Origin: UBA4675 sp964601265
Lineage (GTDB): Bacteria; Bacillota; Clostridia; Christensenellales; Borkfalkiaceae
Assembly (NCBI GenBank): GCA_964601265.1
Contig: CAZRMT010000003.1
Span: 7,036-71,035, forward strand
DNA: 64,000 bases
Direction of reading: 5' to 3'
Shown here: positions 8,395 through 19,291 of the stretch, in pieces
Numbering within the stretch: position 1 is the stretch's first letter
Layout: every line of letters begins with the position of its first letter
Position numbers and translations under genes: made by a program
Notes under the pieces: generated by a model
Database searches by the model: none
Told to the model about the DNA's origin: nothing
Seen by the model: only the letters and a program-made list of their open reading frames with translations

Positions 8395-11300
8395 TTACGT
8401 GTTTGTTGCGGAGTTTTCTTGTAATCTCTTAATTTTCCAAATGGTATTTATCATTTTAGCGTTATCCAAATTTCCGTTATTGTCGTATTGGTCTTCCCAT
8501 TTAATAGAGGCGGTATCGTAAGGATAACTCCAACCGCAGAATTTAACGGAAAGATCTAGGAATCCGTATTTTCCGCTTACTTTAACAAGTCCGGTTGAAG
8601 AGGGCGAATCGGCAGTGACTTCTTTTCCGTCATAATAAAGTTTTTTGTCTTGCCCCTTTGCGGAAATGACAACTACGTTTATCCATTTTTGTCCGTTTTG
8701 TGTCGTTATAAGAGAAGCGTTTGCATCTTCAAATTTTCCAAAAACTCCGTCGCCTACGCTGACGCCTGCTATGGCTTTATTCAACGAGGTTTTGTTTTGG
8801 AAGTTGTAAACGTCAAAGAACCCATTTATGGCTATCGGATTTGAGTGTGTTTCAACGGCTCTTGACCCCGTATCGAACATAATAACGTCTTCAAACGTAA
8901 GTCTGTTTGAGTCTACACAGTCGCCTTGATAAGAACTTATTGCTCCGCTTTCCGCACAGGTTCTAAACAAACATCTTTTTACAAGAGTATAACGATTGTA
9001 ATTTTCTATTACCCTTAACATATTGAAACATTCCGAGTAAAGAATATTTGCCGTGTCCGTTAATTCTATAAAGAAATCATCTCTATCTGAATCGCTTGAA
9101 TCGTTAGTGCCTTTTAGTTTTGCGTTAATAACGTTTGTTATTCCTACGAGAGAATAACCCCATTTTGTTTCGGCTTTTGTTCCGTTTTTATGGGCAAAGT
9201 TAATTAAATAACCGTTTCCGTAAATTGTGGTTTTTCTATAGCTTGATACAGAACTATCTTTTTTATTGTTTGCCAAATTTTTATACGTATCGCTTTCTTC
9301 TAGTTCGAATCTTGCGTAAGTTCTTTGGTATTCGGGTAACGTTTTTTGTTCCTCAATGTTAGTCGCTTCGTCGTCGTGACCTAGGTTTACTTGAAGAACG
9401 ATATTGCTTCCGCCGTTTTCATAGCCTGCTTGGTCGAATACGTTTACCGCATTTACCACGTGGAAGGTATAATCGTAGTCTTCGCTTGCGCTTAACGTGT
9501 TTCCTTTGTCCGTTGCGTATACGTTTGCTTCGCCGTTTTTAAAGTTGTCGGCTAAAATTTCGGCTAGTGAACTTCCCGTAAAGCCGTTAAAGTTTACGTA
9601 AACGAATGAGTTGTCGCTATTATCGAGCGTAATGGTAATACCTTTTTCGCAAGTCCACACAAGGTCGCTTAAATAGGTGTTGTCGTACGTTTCTACGTTT
9701 CCGCCCATATATATTTTGATAGGCATTTTATAGTATTCTTTAACGCCGTCGTAATAAGACTTATATCCGAAAAGTCGCATTTGTTGCAAACCGTAGTTCT
9801 TGTCTAACTTATTATCTAAATCGTTGCCGAACTCTATTTTACTTATGCCCGAGCGATAAACGTTTAAGTCGAACTCGAATTTATCTTTATAGTAAACTTT
9901 TATTGCGTCTTCGAAATGGGGCGTATCGCCTAACGTTACGGTTATACTCAATAACGTTTGATTAAAGCTAAAAGTACTACCGTTAGCGGAACTTGCCGTA
10001 AAGTCCGAAATATTTAGTCCGTTTAGGTTTTCGGGCGTGCTGTTAACGTATAACGTAATTGTGTTAATATTGTATTTTACGTACAGCGTAGAACCCGTCG
10101 TGAGGGGAGTTTCGTTTAACGCCGTAGACAAAGTAAATCCCGTTAAATCTCTGTATTTTATCGTTACAGAAGCTTGTTTTCCGCTACCGTCGTTTGCGGT
10201 TGCCCATATTACGTAATCGCCTAATTTACCGTCCGTAATAGTTACGGTTCCGTTTTCTATAACAACGTATTCGCTTTGGCTATACCAAGTATAACTTGTA
10301 TCCGAAGCGTTTAAGGGAAGTACTTCCGCCGTAAGCGTTACCACGTTCGACATGGTGTTTAATTTGCTGATTATATCGCCGTTATACTTAATATTTACCG
10401 ATTGAGCTTTGAGTAGTACCGTTATATCGGTGGTAAATGTAACGCCTGCAACGGATATAGTCAGCGTACATTCTCCTTTGCCTATTCCGTTTACCGTTAC
10501 CGTTCTGTTTTCAATATCGACTATTGCCGTTATAACGCTGTTATTAAAGCCCGAAACCGTAAAGTTTTCCGCCGTTAATACTAAATCTGACGGTAAAAAT
10601 TGCGACACGGTGAAAGTTATGCTTTTTCCTACGTTTTCTAACGTATACGCGTCTTTTATATCGTTGCCGTTTTGGGTTAATTTGACATCCGTCGCCTTAC
10701 CCAGAGTGCTACGCACGTATACCGTTCTCGTGATTTCGGTTTCGCCATTGTAAAGGATGGACACGGTAAGTGTGAGCGGTTCGTTCTTTTTAAAGGTTAT
10801 AACGCCGTTTTCGTCAATCGTTGCAATAGCGGAGTCGTAAGTATAACTAATAGTTTTTTCGTTTCTTGCTTCCACGGGGAATACCGACGATAAAGGCTTG
10901 GCGTCAAACAGGTTTAAAGTAGTTTGTGCCGTAACGAATTCTTCCGTGAAAGAAAGGTTTTCGTTTAACTTAATATCTTCCGCTTTTTTGTGTACGAACA
11001 CTTTTACGGTGGCGGAGAAGTTTTCTCCCGTTACTAAAATTTCCGCATAACCGCCTTTTAAAACCGTAACGTCGCCGTACTCGTTTAAAGATACGATATC
11101 GTCACCGCTTGAAATCGAGTAAGCAAAATCCGCTTTTAAGTCGACGGGGTAAAGAGAAATTTTATCTTGTTCGTCATAGCTTAGCGTAATATTCGTGGCG
11201 GTAGAGTTCTCTGCTTTATATATATCGTTAGTTGTTTTTCTAACCGTAATCGTTAACGAAAAATCTTCTTCGTTCGTATAAAGGTTATTTAGTTTAACGG

Positions 11301-14017
11301 TTATATAGCAAGGTTTATTGCTTGACGAGAAAGTAATTTTTCCGTTCGAATCGACTTTTGCCACGCTTTCGTCAGAGCTTTTATAAACTAGTTCGTAAGG
11401 CGATAGGTTGCTTCCTAAAACGCCTATATTTAAAGTGAAGTCGTCTTTTGTTAAAACGTTTAAAGTCGTTCTTCCGTCATAATTGTTCGTCAATTCTTCC
11501 GCACGCTTTACAATGCGGATTTTTACGTGAATATCCTCGTCGTAAACCGTATCGCCGATTATCGTTTTATAAACGAGTTGCAATTCCGCTTCGCCTCCGC
11601 TCACGAAATTTATCGTTAGACCGTCGACGGTGCAAACGGTTGCGTTTAAAGAGAATAGTCTAATATCGTACTTTTCCGCCACTGCGTCGGCAGGAGAAAT
11701 CGTATAATCGATTCCTAGCGTTAAGGTAAACGAATTTTGGTTAAATTCGAATAATTTGTTATTCTCTATAAGCAAGTCGAATTCTTTTACGTAACCCAAA
11801 GTGCTTTCAACTTTATAGGTTTTAGTTATTTCGCCCGCCGTAAACGAAAGAGTTATTTCACCCGCTTTTTTAAATTTGAGTACGCCGTTTTCGATTGTAG
11901 CAACGCTTTCGTCGGAAGACGAGTACGTGAGTTCGTAGGGCGAGTAGGGGGCAACGCTTTGTCTTGCCGTATAAGGCATAAAGTACGCCCCGAACAGTTC
12001 TTTGAGGTTAAATTCGGTTTGCGCGCTGAAAATATCGCTTGCGCCCTTTTTAAACTCGATAGAAGTTACTTTTTCCGTTGCGTAAACGTTTTTACTTACG
12101 TTGTTTACGGATATTTGGGTTGCCGTTCCGGTGGCAAACGTAAACGTTAAAGTTACAGTGTCCACAACGGTGGCGTCCGAGTTAAAGACTATTTCGGGCA
12201 ACGTAGAGCCGTAGCCTGCGTCTATAACGTATTTTTTGCCCGCTTCCGTCACAAAAGATTCGTCGTTTGCGTCTATTACGGTTACGTCGTCTTCAACTCT
12301 TAAAATCGTGAAAGTATTCTCGGCTGTTCCGTATTTTGCCTTGATTAGTACCTCGAACTTTCCGTAGCCCGTAAAGGATATTTCTCCGTTTTCGCTTATA
12401 CTGCAATTTCCGCTTATAACCGAGTACTCTAAATCGGTGAGAGTGGGACTAGGAACAAGCGTTCTAACCGAGTATGGCGCAATCGAAGACAGTGCGGTAA
12501 TTAACGAATAGCTATCCGATTTTACAACGATTTGACAGCGTTCGTTATTGTTTTTATCCAAAACGGTTATTTTGTCGACATATTTGTCTACCGTAAATAC
12601 TATTTGTTGCGTTTCGGTATAATTTCCGTCGCCTTTCAAGCATTTTACGCTAACCTTTGCTATTCCCGTATCGGTAAACGTGATTAAGCAGTTTTCATCG
12701 ACTTCACAGTTTTCCGCCGAATAATAATATTTCGGCGTTATCGTGCCGTATAACGGGTAAGAGGGCGTTAAACGTTCGTAAATATTAAAGGTTTGCTTTT
12801 CGTCAAGAATTACGTGTTTATCGTCTTCGTTGACGGTCAGTTCGAATTTGTCTGCGTTAGAGCAAGACGAGTATACGGTAAATAAGTACCATACGTCGTA
12901 ATCTTCTCCGTCGGAATTTATCGTGTGGTAAACGGTGCCTGCAACTTTGATTGTAACGGTAACCGTTCCCGACTTTTTAAACGTTAAGCTTCCGTTATTG
13001 TCTATCGTAGCGACGGTAGTATCGGAAGAAATATAAGTAACAGAGGGCTTTTCGCCGTTAATCGACGTTGCGTTACCTACTCCGTCAAACGAAACGGTTA
13101 TTTCGTCGGAAGCCGTGTCGTGTTTACCGTTTTTCTCTATCGGCAAGTTTACGCTCGTTCCGTTTAAAGTATCGGTTATTTTAACGCCCGTAAACTCTTC
13201 GAAACGCTTGGTTGCAATTAATGTTTTAGTAAATTCCGTACCGTTCGATTTACCTGTAAAGGTAAATTTACCGGAAGTAGTAACCTTGTAATTTTCGCCG
13301 ACTTTTTCTATTACGCCGTTTGCAATAGCGAGGTTTTCAAACTCGTAATTTTGATAGAAGCAGAATAAAATGTTTGTCGGGACTATTATGACGTCGTCCG
13401 AGTAGTCTATCGTTTCCGAAACGACCGTCGTCGAACAAGGTAATTCTTTAATAAGCGTTTTTTCGTCGCCTAAATAGAATTTAAGCGTAACTTGCTCGTT
13501 TGCCTTTTTATAGGTTATTCTGTTGCCATTAAAAGTAGCAACATCGCTTCCGCCGATTAGCTCGCAAGTGATTTTTGTGTTTTGATTTGCGTCTGCGGGA
13601 AATACGCTAGCGTTTATAAGTTCAAACGCTTTATGAGAAATTACGGAAGAAATATTTTCTATAAGTTCGCCGTTTAAAATAATAGAAGTAGCTTTTCTGT
13701 TTACCGAAATATTAACGCCGTTATAAGAAGTTTCGTCTATAAGAGCGTATTTCAAAACGAAATCTTTTCTTGTAGAGGAGAGTAAAACAATTAAGCCGTT
13801 AATAGTAAAGTCGTTATCGTCCACTTTAATTTTAACGTTATCCGAAGAAACGGGAACTTGCGTGGGGTAACCTATAAATAAGTTAGTGAAATCAATTTTA
13901 CCGTTTACCTCGTCAAAGTCGTAAGTTGTGGCAAAATCGAGATTGAGAGTAATATAATCGAACTTGCCGTAAGTCGAACGCAGTGTAATTTCAGCCGATT
14001 TACCGAACTTTTCAGTT
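8395..14017 (-). CDS. Giant Ig-like repeat surface protein, C-terminal part (continues across the gap)
   Basis: About 1,870 residues follow the gap. They consist of many bacterial Ig-like (BIG2-type) repeats of roughly 90-100 residues. The core of each is a string such as SSDESVATIENGVLKFKKAG, a TLT/TVS strand and a RSTLGK link. The last 450 or so residues differ: a stretch rich in short Asn/Gly turns (TTIYGNGYLINF, then VINAKLKGTN, then RLTFEDVIMFDTGS) looks like a right-handed beta-helix and may bind or cleave a polysaccharide. There is no LPXTG motif or C-terminal membrane segment, so anchoring depends on the N-terminal part at 14118-16249. Role is inferred as adhesin or cell-surface scaffold; the ligand is unknown. 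An apparent ATG at 14178 in this frame lies across the gap and is not a real start. Confidence 0.8.
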
Positions 14018-14117
14018 NNNNNNNNNNNNNNNNNNNNNNNNNNNNNNNNNNNNNNNNNNNNNNNNNNNNNNNNNNNNNNNNNNNNNNNNNNNNNNNNNNN
14101 NNNNNNNNNNNNNNNNN
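14018..14117. other. Assembly gap (100 N) inside the Ig-like giant
   Basis: Exactly 100 N, a standard placeholder for unknown length. The flanks do not share sequence. The reading frames of the two sides are out of phase by the placeholder length, so the true length cannot be 100. The protein repeat pattern suggests only a few residues are missing. Confidence 0.97.
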
Positions 14118-16249
14118 ACCTTAATTTGCGTATCTCCGCCGTGATTAAAGCAAAGTTTTCCGCTTGAAATATACGCAACGTTTTCGTCTAGCGAGGCGAA
14201 AATCACGTTATTTATATCCGCATTGTAAGGAGATAAAGTCGTTATAAGCGAGTGTAAATCGATTTTTTCGCCCTTTTCACGGGTAAGTTTTTCCGTGTTT
14301 ATCACGGTTAAATTATCCAAAAGCAAGCACGTGCTCGTTATTTCAACGCTGTATGTCGCTTCGTCTACCGTGACGGTTAAAGTGGCTTTCCCCGCTTTTT
14401 CAAACTCTATATAGTCGCCGTTTAATTTAGCGTTCCCCGTAACCGTAATGTTGTCGGGTGCGATTTTAGTGGCGTTTTCGGGATAAATCGTTATATCCGA
14501 AAATTTAATTTTATTTGCAGAAGTGTATACGGCGTTGTTTAAAAGGGTAAGTTTTTCTTCTTTTTCCCATACTCCGTAGAGGTTTAAGGAAAGCTTTTCG
14601 GCTTTTCTTGTTACGTTTACAGATAAATCGGAATAAACTTCGCCGTCCTTTTTAATTTGTACCGTAAAGCTCCCTTTGTCGGTTATAATTACGGAGTAAG
14701 AGCTTAAAGTTGCGTTTTCGCCGATTAAAGAATATTCCGTGTTTTCACGAGGAACGTTTATATAAGGGGTGAAAATTATTTTTTGCTCTTTTGAAGATTC
14801 GGGCATTACGAAATCAAAACTCTCGTTGCCCGTAACTTTAACGGGATTAACGGCAGAAGGAAGGTATATTAAAGCAAATTCCGAATAAGCTCCGCCCGTC
14901 GCCGTTACTTTTATAGTGGCGGTTAAAATTTCGTCGCCGTTAAAATAAACCGTTCCGTGGTTTAACGTTACGTTTTTGTTTTCACCTATAAGTTCGTAAG
15001 AATAAATTAAATCAGTATTATCCGACGGGAGAAGAGTGACGATTTTGCTTACGTCGAAACTTTTATTCAGGGTAACTATTTCTTTTGTGACGCCTTGTCC
15101 CTCGTTAAATACGACTTGTTCGGCGTTACGGTTGATTTTTACTTGAACGGTATCGCCTTTTTGTATTCCGTCGCAAGTGGTGATAGAAACGTTTAACGTT
15201 GCGATTCCTCCGCCTTTTATGACGAATTTGCCGTTTTTTACCGCTACAACCGACGAATTCGACGAAGTCAGCGTTACCTTTTCGGTTGCGTTTTTAGGCG
15301 TGCCCGAATAGGTTATATCCAAAATTTTATCGTATTCGTAGTCGAATATCACTTCGTTTGCGGTAAAGGTAATATTATCGTAACAACCGAAAGTAGAAGC
15401 GTAAGTTTTGGTTATCGAGTGAGAGTAGTTGTCTTTTGCAGTTAAAACAACCGTACCCGCTTTTTTAAAGACGATTTTACCGCTTATTATTTCCGCGACG
15501 TCGGTATTATTTATCGAATAAGAAATATCCGTTCCGTCTATTGCGGTTTCGGGATAAATTTTAATTTCGGGCAAATCGAAAGACTTGTCGGCGTCGAAAA
15601 CGTCGGCGGGGTTAACGAAATTTATGCTTTCCGCTTTTTTGCGGATTAAAATTTCAATCGTTTGGGAAGCCGACTCGTTGGATTTACTCCAAATCTTTAT
15701 TTTCGCCTTGCCGTACGCATTGCCCGCGACTATCGTTCCGTTTTCTACCGTAGCGAATTCGTTAAGTGATTCGAATTGTAAATCGTCTTGCGCTTCTTGA
15801 GGTACGTAGGAGTAGTTTAGCGTTACTTTTGTTCCGAACTCCATTTCGCTAGGAGCGTTTTCCAAAGTAAATCTATGTATTTTAGTGTCGGTGATTATTA
15901 TTTGACAATAAGCTATTTTCGTAGAGTTTTCTTTGCTTTGAACGTAAATATACGTTTGTCCGAAATCTACGCCGGTAACGTTTCCGTGTTCGTCAACGGT
16001 GACAATGCTTTCGTCGTCGCTCCAAAACGTAACGTTTTTATTGTTGGCTTGCAACGGAAAAATATTGTATTCCAATTTTTGGCTAACGCTATTGTCGTCC
16101 GTTTTTTCAAGTACTATTTTTTCTTCGACGAATTGCAAGTCTTGTACGTAAACGTAGGTAGAAAAACCTATGACGGCCGTACTTACAAATAGCGTCAATA
16201 AAATTATAAGCGGTAATAGCGTAACCGCGCAAATCATAACTTTTTTCAT
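14118..16249 (-). CDS. Giant Ig-like repeat surface protein, N-terminal part with membrane anchor
   Basis: About 710 residues precede the gap. Residues 1-35 (MKKVMICAVTLLPLIILL and onward) form a single hydrophobic signal-anchor with no lipobox Cys or clear cleavage site, so the protein is probably tethered by its N-terminus and projects outward. BIG2-type repeats begin at once, with the diagnostic segment SDDESIVTVDEHGNVTG. The repeat at the gap edge (ISSGKLCFNHGGDTQIK) continues naturally into the sequence beyond it, so with 8395-14017 this is one gene of about 2,600 residues. It starts 25 bp after the ABC permease and is the last gene of the operon driven from the C9-containing promoter at 18919-18948. 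Confidence 0.82.
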
Positions 16250-16274
16250 AGAAATATTCCCTTTTTCCTTTTGT

Positions 16275-17882
16275 TTATCTAAATTCTATTCTTTCGTACT
16301 TTTTGTTTGCCGTTAAGAAAAATACGGCGGTGTTAATTCCCGTGTATAGTAGGGATAGGGCAAGGTTAATAAGGCAAACGATTTTAACGCCGATAAAATA
16401 CGTTAAAACTATTGCGACCGCACCTTGTATTATTGCGTAAAACAGCCCTATAAGCAGTAACACGTTCATATTGGTTTGGCTTATTTCCCCCGAGGTCGAA
16501 GTCGATAAATTCGGGTTCGATAAGTTTAAGTTAAAACCGTTAAAGATTATGCCGATAGCCGAAATAAGAGCTATGGTAAACGTTAACGAGCTTTCCGAAA
16601 AATTTAAAAAATCAAGCCTGAAAATTATAAACACGCTTATAATAATCGCTCCGAACGCCACTATCAGGTTTAAAATTCCTTTTGCAAGCAACTGCAAAAC
16701 GGGGCTGAGCGGAGTTATTTTGGTTATGTAAAAGGTTTCTTTTTCACGTGAAATCGCTTGCGCCGAAAAAGAGTTAATCATCGCCATAAAACTTAACAGC
16801 ACTAGTACCGACACGCCGTAAGCGACGTTTGCGCCTATTTGAGCGGTTCCGACTTTGTTTACGAGTCTGTTACAGAAAAATACCATTACGGGCGTGGTAA
16901 TCGAAACGCCTAAATAGTAATAAGCGTACGTTCCCGTACGGACTATGTCTTTTAGTTCTTTTTTCACTATGGAAACGAACGCTCCGTGGGGAGTGTAGCG
17001 TGATTTTATGCCGAATGGTTTTTTCCCGCCTTCCAGCGAGACGGTTCTTACGTGATTATACACGGGTTTTGCCAAAGCAAGACCTATTGCCAGCGTTACT
17101 ATGCCTAAAATAAAAAGCATAACCACGGATAACGCCGTTTTGTGAGGGAAGGCTACGTTTTTTAAAAGAACGCAAGGGTTGGCTTTAACGTTTAAAAAAT
17201 TTATAAAACGAGCCATTTGATTTTTAGTGTCGTTAGCAATGCGTTGATAAATAAAATATTCCGCAAGCAAGCTTAAAACACGGTCGTAAATAATAAGTCC
17301 GCCGACAAGTATTATCACGAAAAGAAAGAGTTTAACGAGGCTTCTGTTTTCAAGCAAAGTCGAGATATACATCGTGGGAACGGATAAAATAGTCCCGAGT
17401 CCTAACGGTATAACAGGCGACAGCAAAGCGGTAAAAAATATTTTAACGAAGTAAGAAAAGCACAAAACGTGCCCCGCCCAACCGAATACGGTTAAAAGAG
17501 GGAACACGACGCTAAGCGATAAAATCGTTAAATTTACGTAAACCAACACGAGTTCGGCGATGAAAGTCTGAAAAGAGGACATCGGAAAACGAGCCGTTAT
17601 TTTTAAGTCGAACGGTTTTAACAGACTTTTCATTTCAAAAGAAACGCAAGTTACCGTTAGAACTATTACCGAGATTGTCAAAATAAGGGTAGAAAAATCC
17701 CTAAATTCGTTTTTTGCGCCGAATTGCGAGGTTAACATCTCCAAAAAGTACTTAAACACAAACAGCATCACGATGCACGTTACGAATACGAAACAGGAGG
17801 TAAAAAATCTACTTTTTTTGTCGCCGTCTTTTTTGAATTGCAGTTTTAAATGCAGTCCGACGTAATAAAAAATGCTTTTCAT
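16275..17882 (-). CDS. ABC-2 type transporter permease
   Basis: The 535-residue protein has about 12 to 14 hydrophobic segments in two blocks. A cytoplasmic loop near residues 275-310 includes the Lys-rich KKPFGIKSRYTPHG. This is like the large permeases of ABC-2 exporters. Its ATG overlaps the stop of the ATPase gene as TAATG, so translation is coupled and the two proteins form one transporter. The giant Ig-like protein follows 25 bp downstream, which suggests export or assembly at the cell surface, but the substrate is not known. Confidence 0.8.
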   Translation of the reverse strand: MKSIFYYVGLHLKLQFKKDGDKKSRFFTSCFVFVTCIVMLFVFKYFLEMLTSQFGAKNEFRDFSTLILTISVIVLTVTCVSFEMKSLLKPFDLKITARFPMSSFQTFIAELVLVYVNLTILSLSVVFPLLTVFGWAGHVLCFSYFVKIFFTALLSPVIPLGLGTILSVPTMYISTLLENRSLVKLFLFVIILVGGLIIYDRVLSLLAEYFIYQRIANDTKNQMARFINFLNVKANPCVLLKNVAFPHKTALSVVMLFILGIVTLAIGLALAKPVYNHVRTVSLEGGKKPFGIKSRYTPHGAFVSIVKKELKDIVRTGTYAYYYLGVSITTPVMVFFCNRLVNKVGTAQIGANVAYGVSVLVLLSFMAMINSFSAQAISREKETFYITKITPLSPVLQLLAKGILNLIVAFGAIIISVFIIFRLDFLNFSESSLTFTIALISAIGIIFNGFNLNLSNPNLSTSTSGEISQTNMNVLLLIGLFYAIIQGAVAIVLTYFIGVKIVCLINLALSLLYTGINTAVFFLTANKKYERIEFR

Positions 17883-18883
17883 TATTCCGCTCCGTTAATT
17901 CGCATAAAGACTTTTTCAAGGCTGAAAGATTTTTCTTTTTTCGCATTGTTAAGGTCTAAAAACAACGCTAGTTCGCCGTCTTTTATAATTGCGACTTTAT
18001 CGCAAACTTTTTCCACGACGTCTAGGTTATGCGACGAAAATACTACCGCATTGCCCTTTAAAGCGTAACTTTTTATACTGTCTAAAACGTCTTTCATTGT
18101 TTGCGGATCCAAACCCATCATAGGTTCGTCCAAAATCCAAAGTTTAGGCGAGTGAACGAGCGAGCCGATAAGACATATTTTTTGTTTCATTCCGTGCGAA
18201 TATCCCGCAATTTGCCTCCTCATTGCGCTTTCGATATTAAACAATTTCGATAGATATTCTATGCGTTTTTGTTTTTCTTCTTTTTTAACGCCGAATAACG
18301 AACCCATATAATCGACGTATTCTTTTCCGCTCAATTTATCGTATACGGAGTGGTCGTCCGGCACGTAGCCTATGCACCTTTTGGCAAGTATCGGCTGTTT
18401 TTGTATGTCGTAACCGTTAATAAGTATTTGTCCTTCCTTAAAAGGCAAAATACCCGTTATACATTTAATCGTGGTGGATTTTCCCGCGCCGTTGCTACCT
18501 ATAAGCCCTAAAACTTCACCGCTTTTTAGTTGCAAGTTGATATTTAAAGCCGAATAATTTTTTGCGCCCTTGTATTTTTTGGAAAAGTTTTTAACTTCGA
18601 GCACGAGTGGAGGCGTGCTTTTCCTTAAAGCTTTTTCTATAAGCTCCGCCGTTTTTTCGTCGGTTAAATTGTTTTCGTTTGTTACTGCAGTGTATTCTAC
18701 CGCTAAAACCTCTTCTTGCGTTACGGCGGTTTCTTCTATTGCCGACGCCTCTTTATCGGGCGATACCTCGTCCGACTTTTCCGTCAAAACTTCCTTGTCC
18801 GATTTTTGCGTCGTTTCTGCCGAAAAATCGTTTTTGGCTTCTTTTGCGGATTTTAAACTTGTTCTACTTTTGTTAAACTTCAT
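17882..18883 (-). CDS. ABC transporter ATP-binding protein with long acidic N-terminal extension
   Basis: The ATPase domain starts about residue 100 (LVLEVKNFSKKYKG) and has Walker A GSNGAGKST, a signature loop in the relaxed form YSHGMKQK instead of LSGGQ, Walker B LWILDEPMMGLD and the switch His in SSHNLDVV. This pattern is typical of ABC-2 exporter ATPases. The first 95 residues are a low-complexity, Glu/Ser/Thr/Ala-rich extension that the family lacks and that is probably disordered. The ATG at 18883 is preferred over 18901 because AGGGAAG precedes it. It heads a three-gene operon with the permease and the Ig-like giant. Confidence 0.85.
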   Translation of the reverse strand: MKFNKSRTSLKSAKEAKNDFSAETTQKSDKEVLTEKSDEVSPDKEASAIEETAVTQEEVLAVEYTAVTNENNLTDEKTAELIEKALRKSTPPLVLEVKNFSKKYKGAKNYSALNINLQLKSGEVLGLIGSNGAGKSTTIKCITGILPFKEGQILINGYDIQKQPILAKRCIGYVPDDHSVYDKLSGKEYVDYMGSLFGVKKEEKQKRIEYLSKLFNIESAMRRQIAGYSHGMKQKICLIGSLVHSPKLWILDEPMMGLDPQTMKDVLDSIKSYALKGNAVVFSSHNLDVVEKVCDKVAIIKDGELALFLDLNNAKKEKSFSLEKVFMRINGAE

Positions 18884-18918
18884 TTTTCTTCCCTTTTTCA
18901 TTATTCTTCACTTATTTA

Positions 18919-18948
18919 ATTATATACTACGGGGGGGGGTAGTGTCTA
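18919..18948 (-). promoter_or_regulatory. Promoter with a C9 run in its spacer (candidate phase-variable switch)
   Basis: On the minus strand the order is TAGACA (-35, 18943-18948), CTA, nine C (18931-18939), GTAGTA, then TATAAT (-10, 18919-18924). The spacer is 18 bp, so loss of one C gives the optimal 17 and other changes would weaken the promoter. The predicted start site is about 30 bp before the ATPase start codon. No other good promoter is seen for the operon. Confidence 0.65.
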
Positions 18949-19253
18949 GCGGAAATCGAGAAAATATCTACGATTTTTTAATTTTTTTTAAAAAAAGTCA
19001 AAAACACATCGACCGATTTTAAAAGTAAAGCGACAATCCTTTTTCAACGAGTATATATTTATACATAATAATTATATCATATAATACATATTATGTCAAA
19101 AAAAACTACCGTTCAATAATAAACGCTATCTACGTAATTAACAATTTTCATTGCCGTTTTATTGCGTTTTAATAAAATTTTTTTAGAAAATATCTGTTAT
19201 TTTAAGAAAAATTAAAAAAAACGGTAACGACTTAAACGCGGGGTATAAAAGTA
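18949..19253. other. AT-rich intergenic region without a recognisable gene
   Basis: This stretch separates the divergent ABC/Ig operon and the baseplate-like genes. It is made of A and T runs. The only structure seen is an inverted repeat with arms ACATAATA (19063-19070) and TATTATGT (19089-19096). No RNA gene or open frame with a ribosome binding site was found. Confidence 0.5.
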
Positions 19254-19262
19254 TGGTATAAT
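19254..19262 (+). promoter_or_regulatory. Extended -10 promoter of the baseplate-like genes
   Basis: TGGTATAAT is a perfect extended -10 box. The -35 region is poor, as often seen with this promoter type. It lies 30 bp upstream of the start codon at 19292. Confidence 0.55.
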
Positions 19263-19291
19263 TAAATTAGAGGATAAAAAAGGAGAAAAAA

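Noticed and set aside
11448..12150. Open frames on the plus strand inside the Ig-like giant
   Set aside because: No ribosome binding sites, and residue composition typical of antisense reading of repeats.
13981..14178. ATG at 14178 as a start of the large C-terminal Ig-like frame
   Set aside because: It lies before the N run in a different frame from the repeat protein and exists only because 100 placeholder bases are read through.
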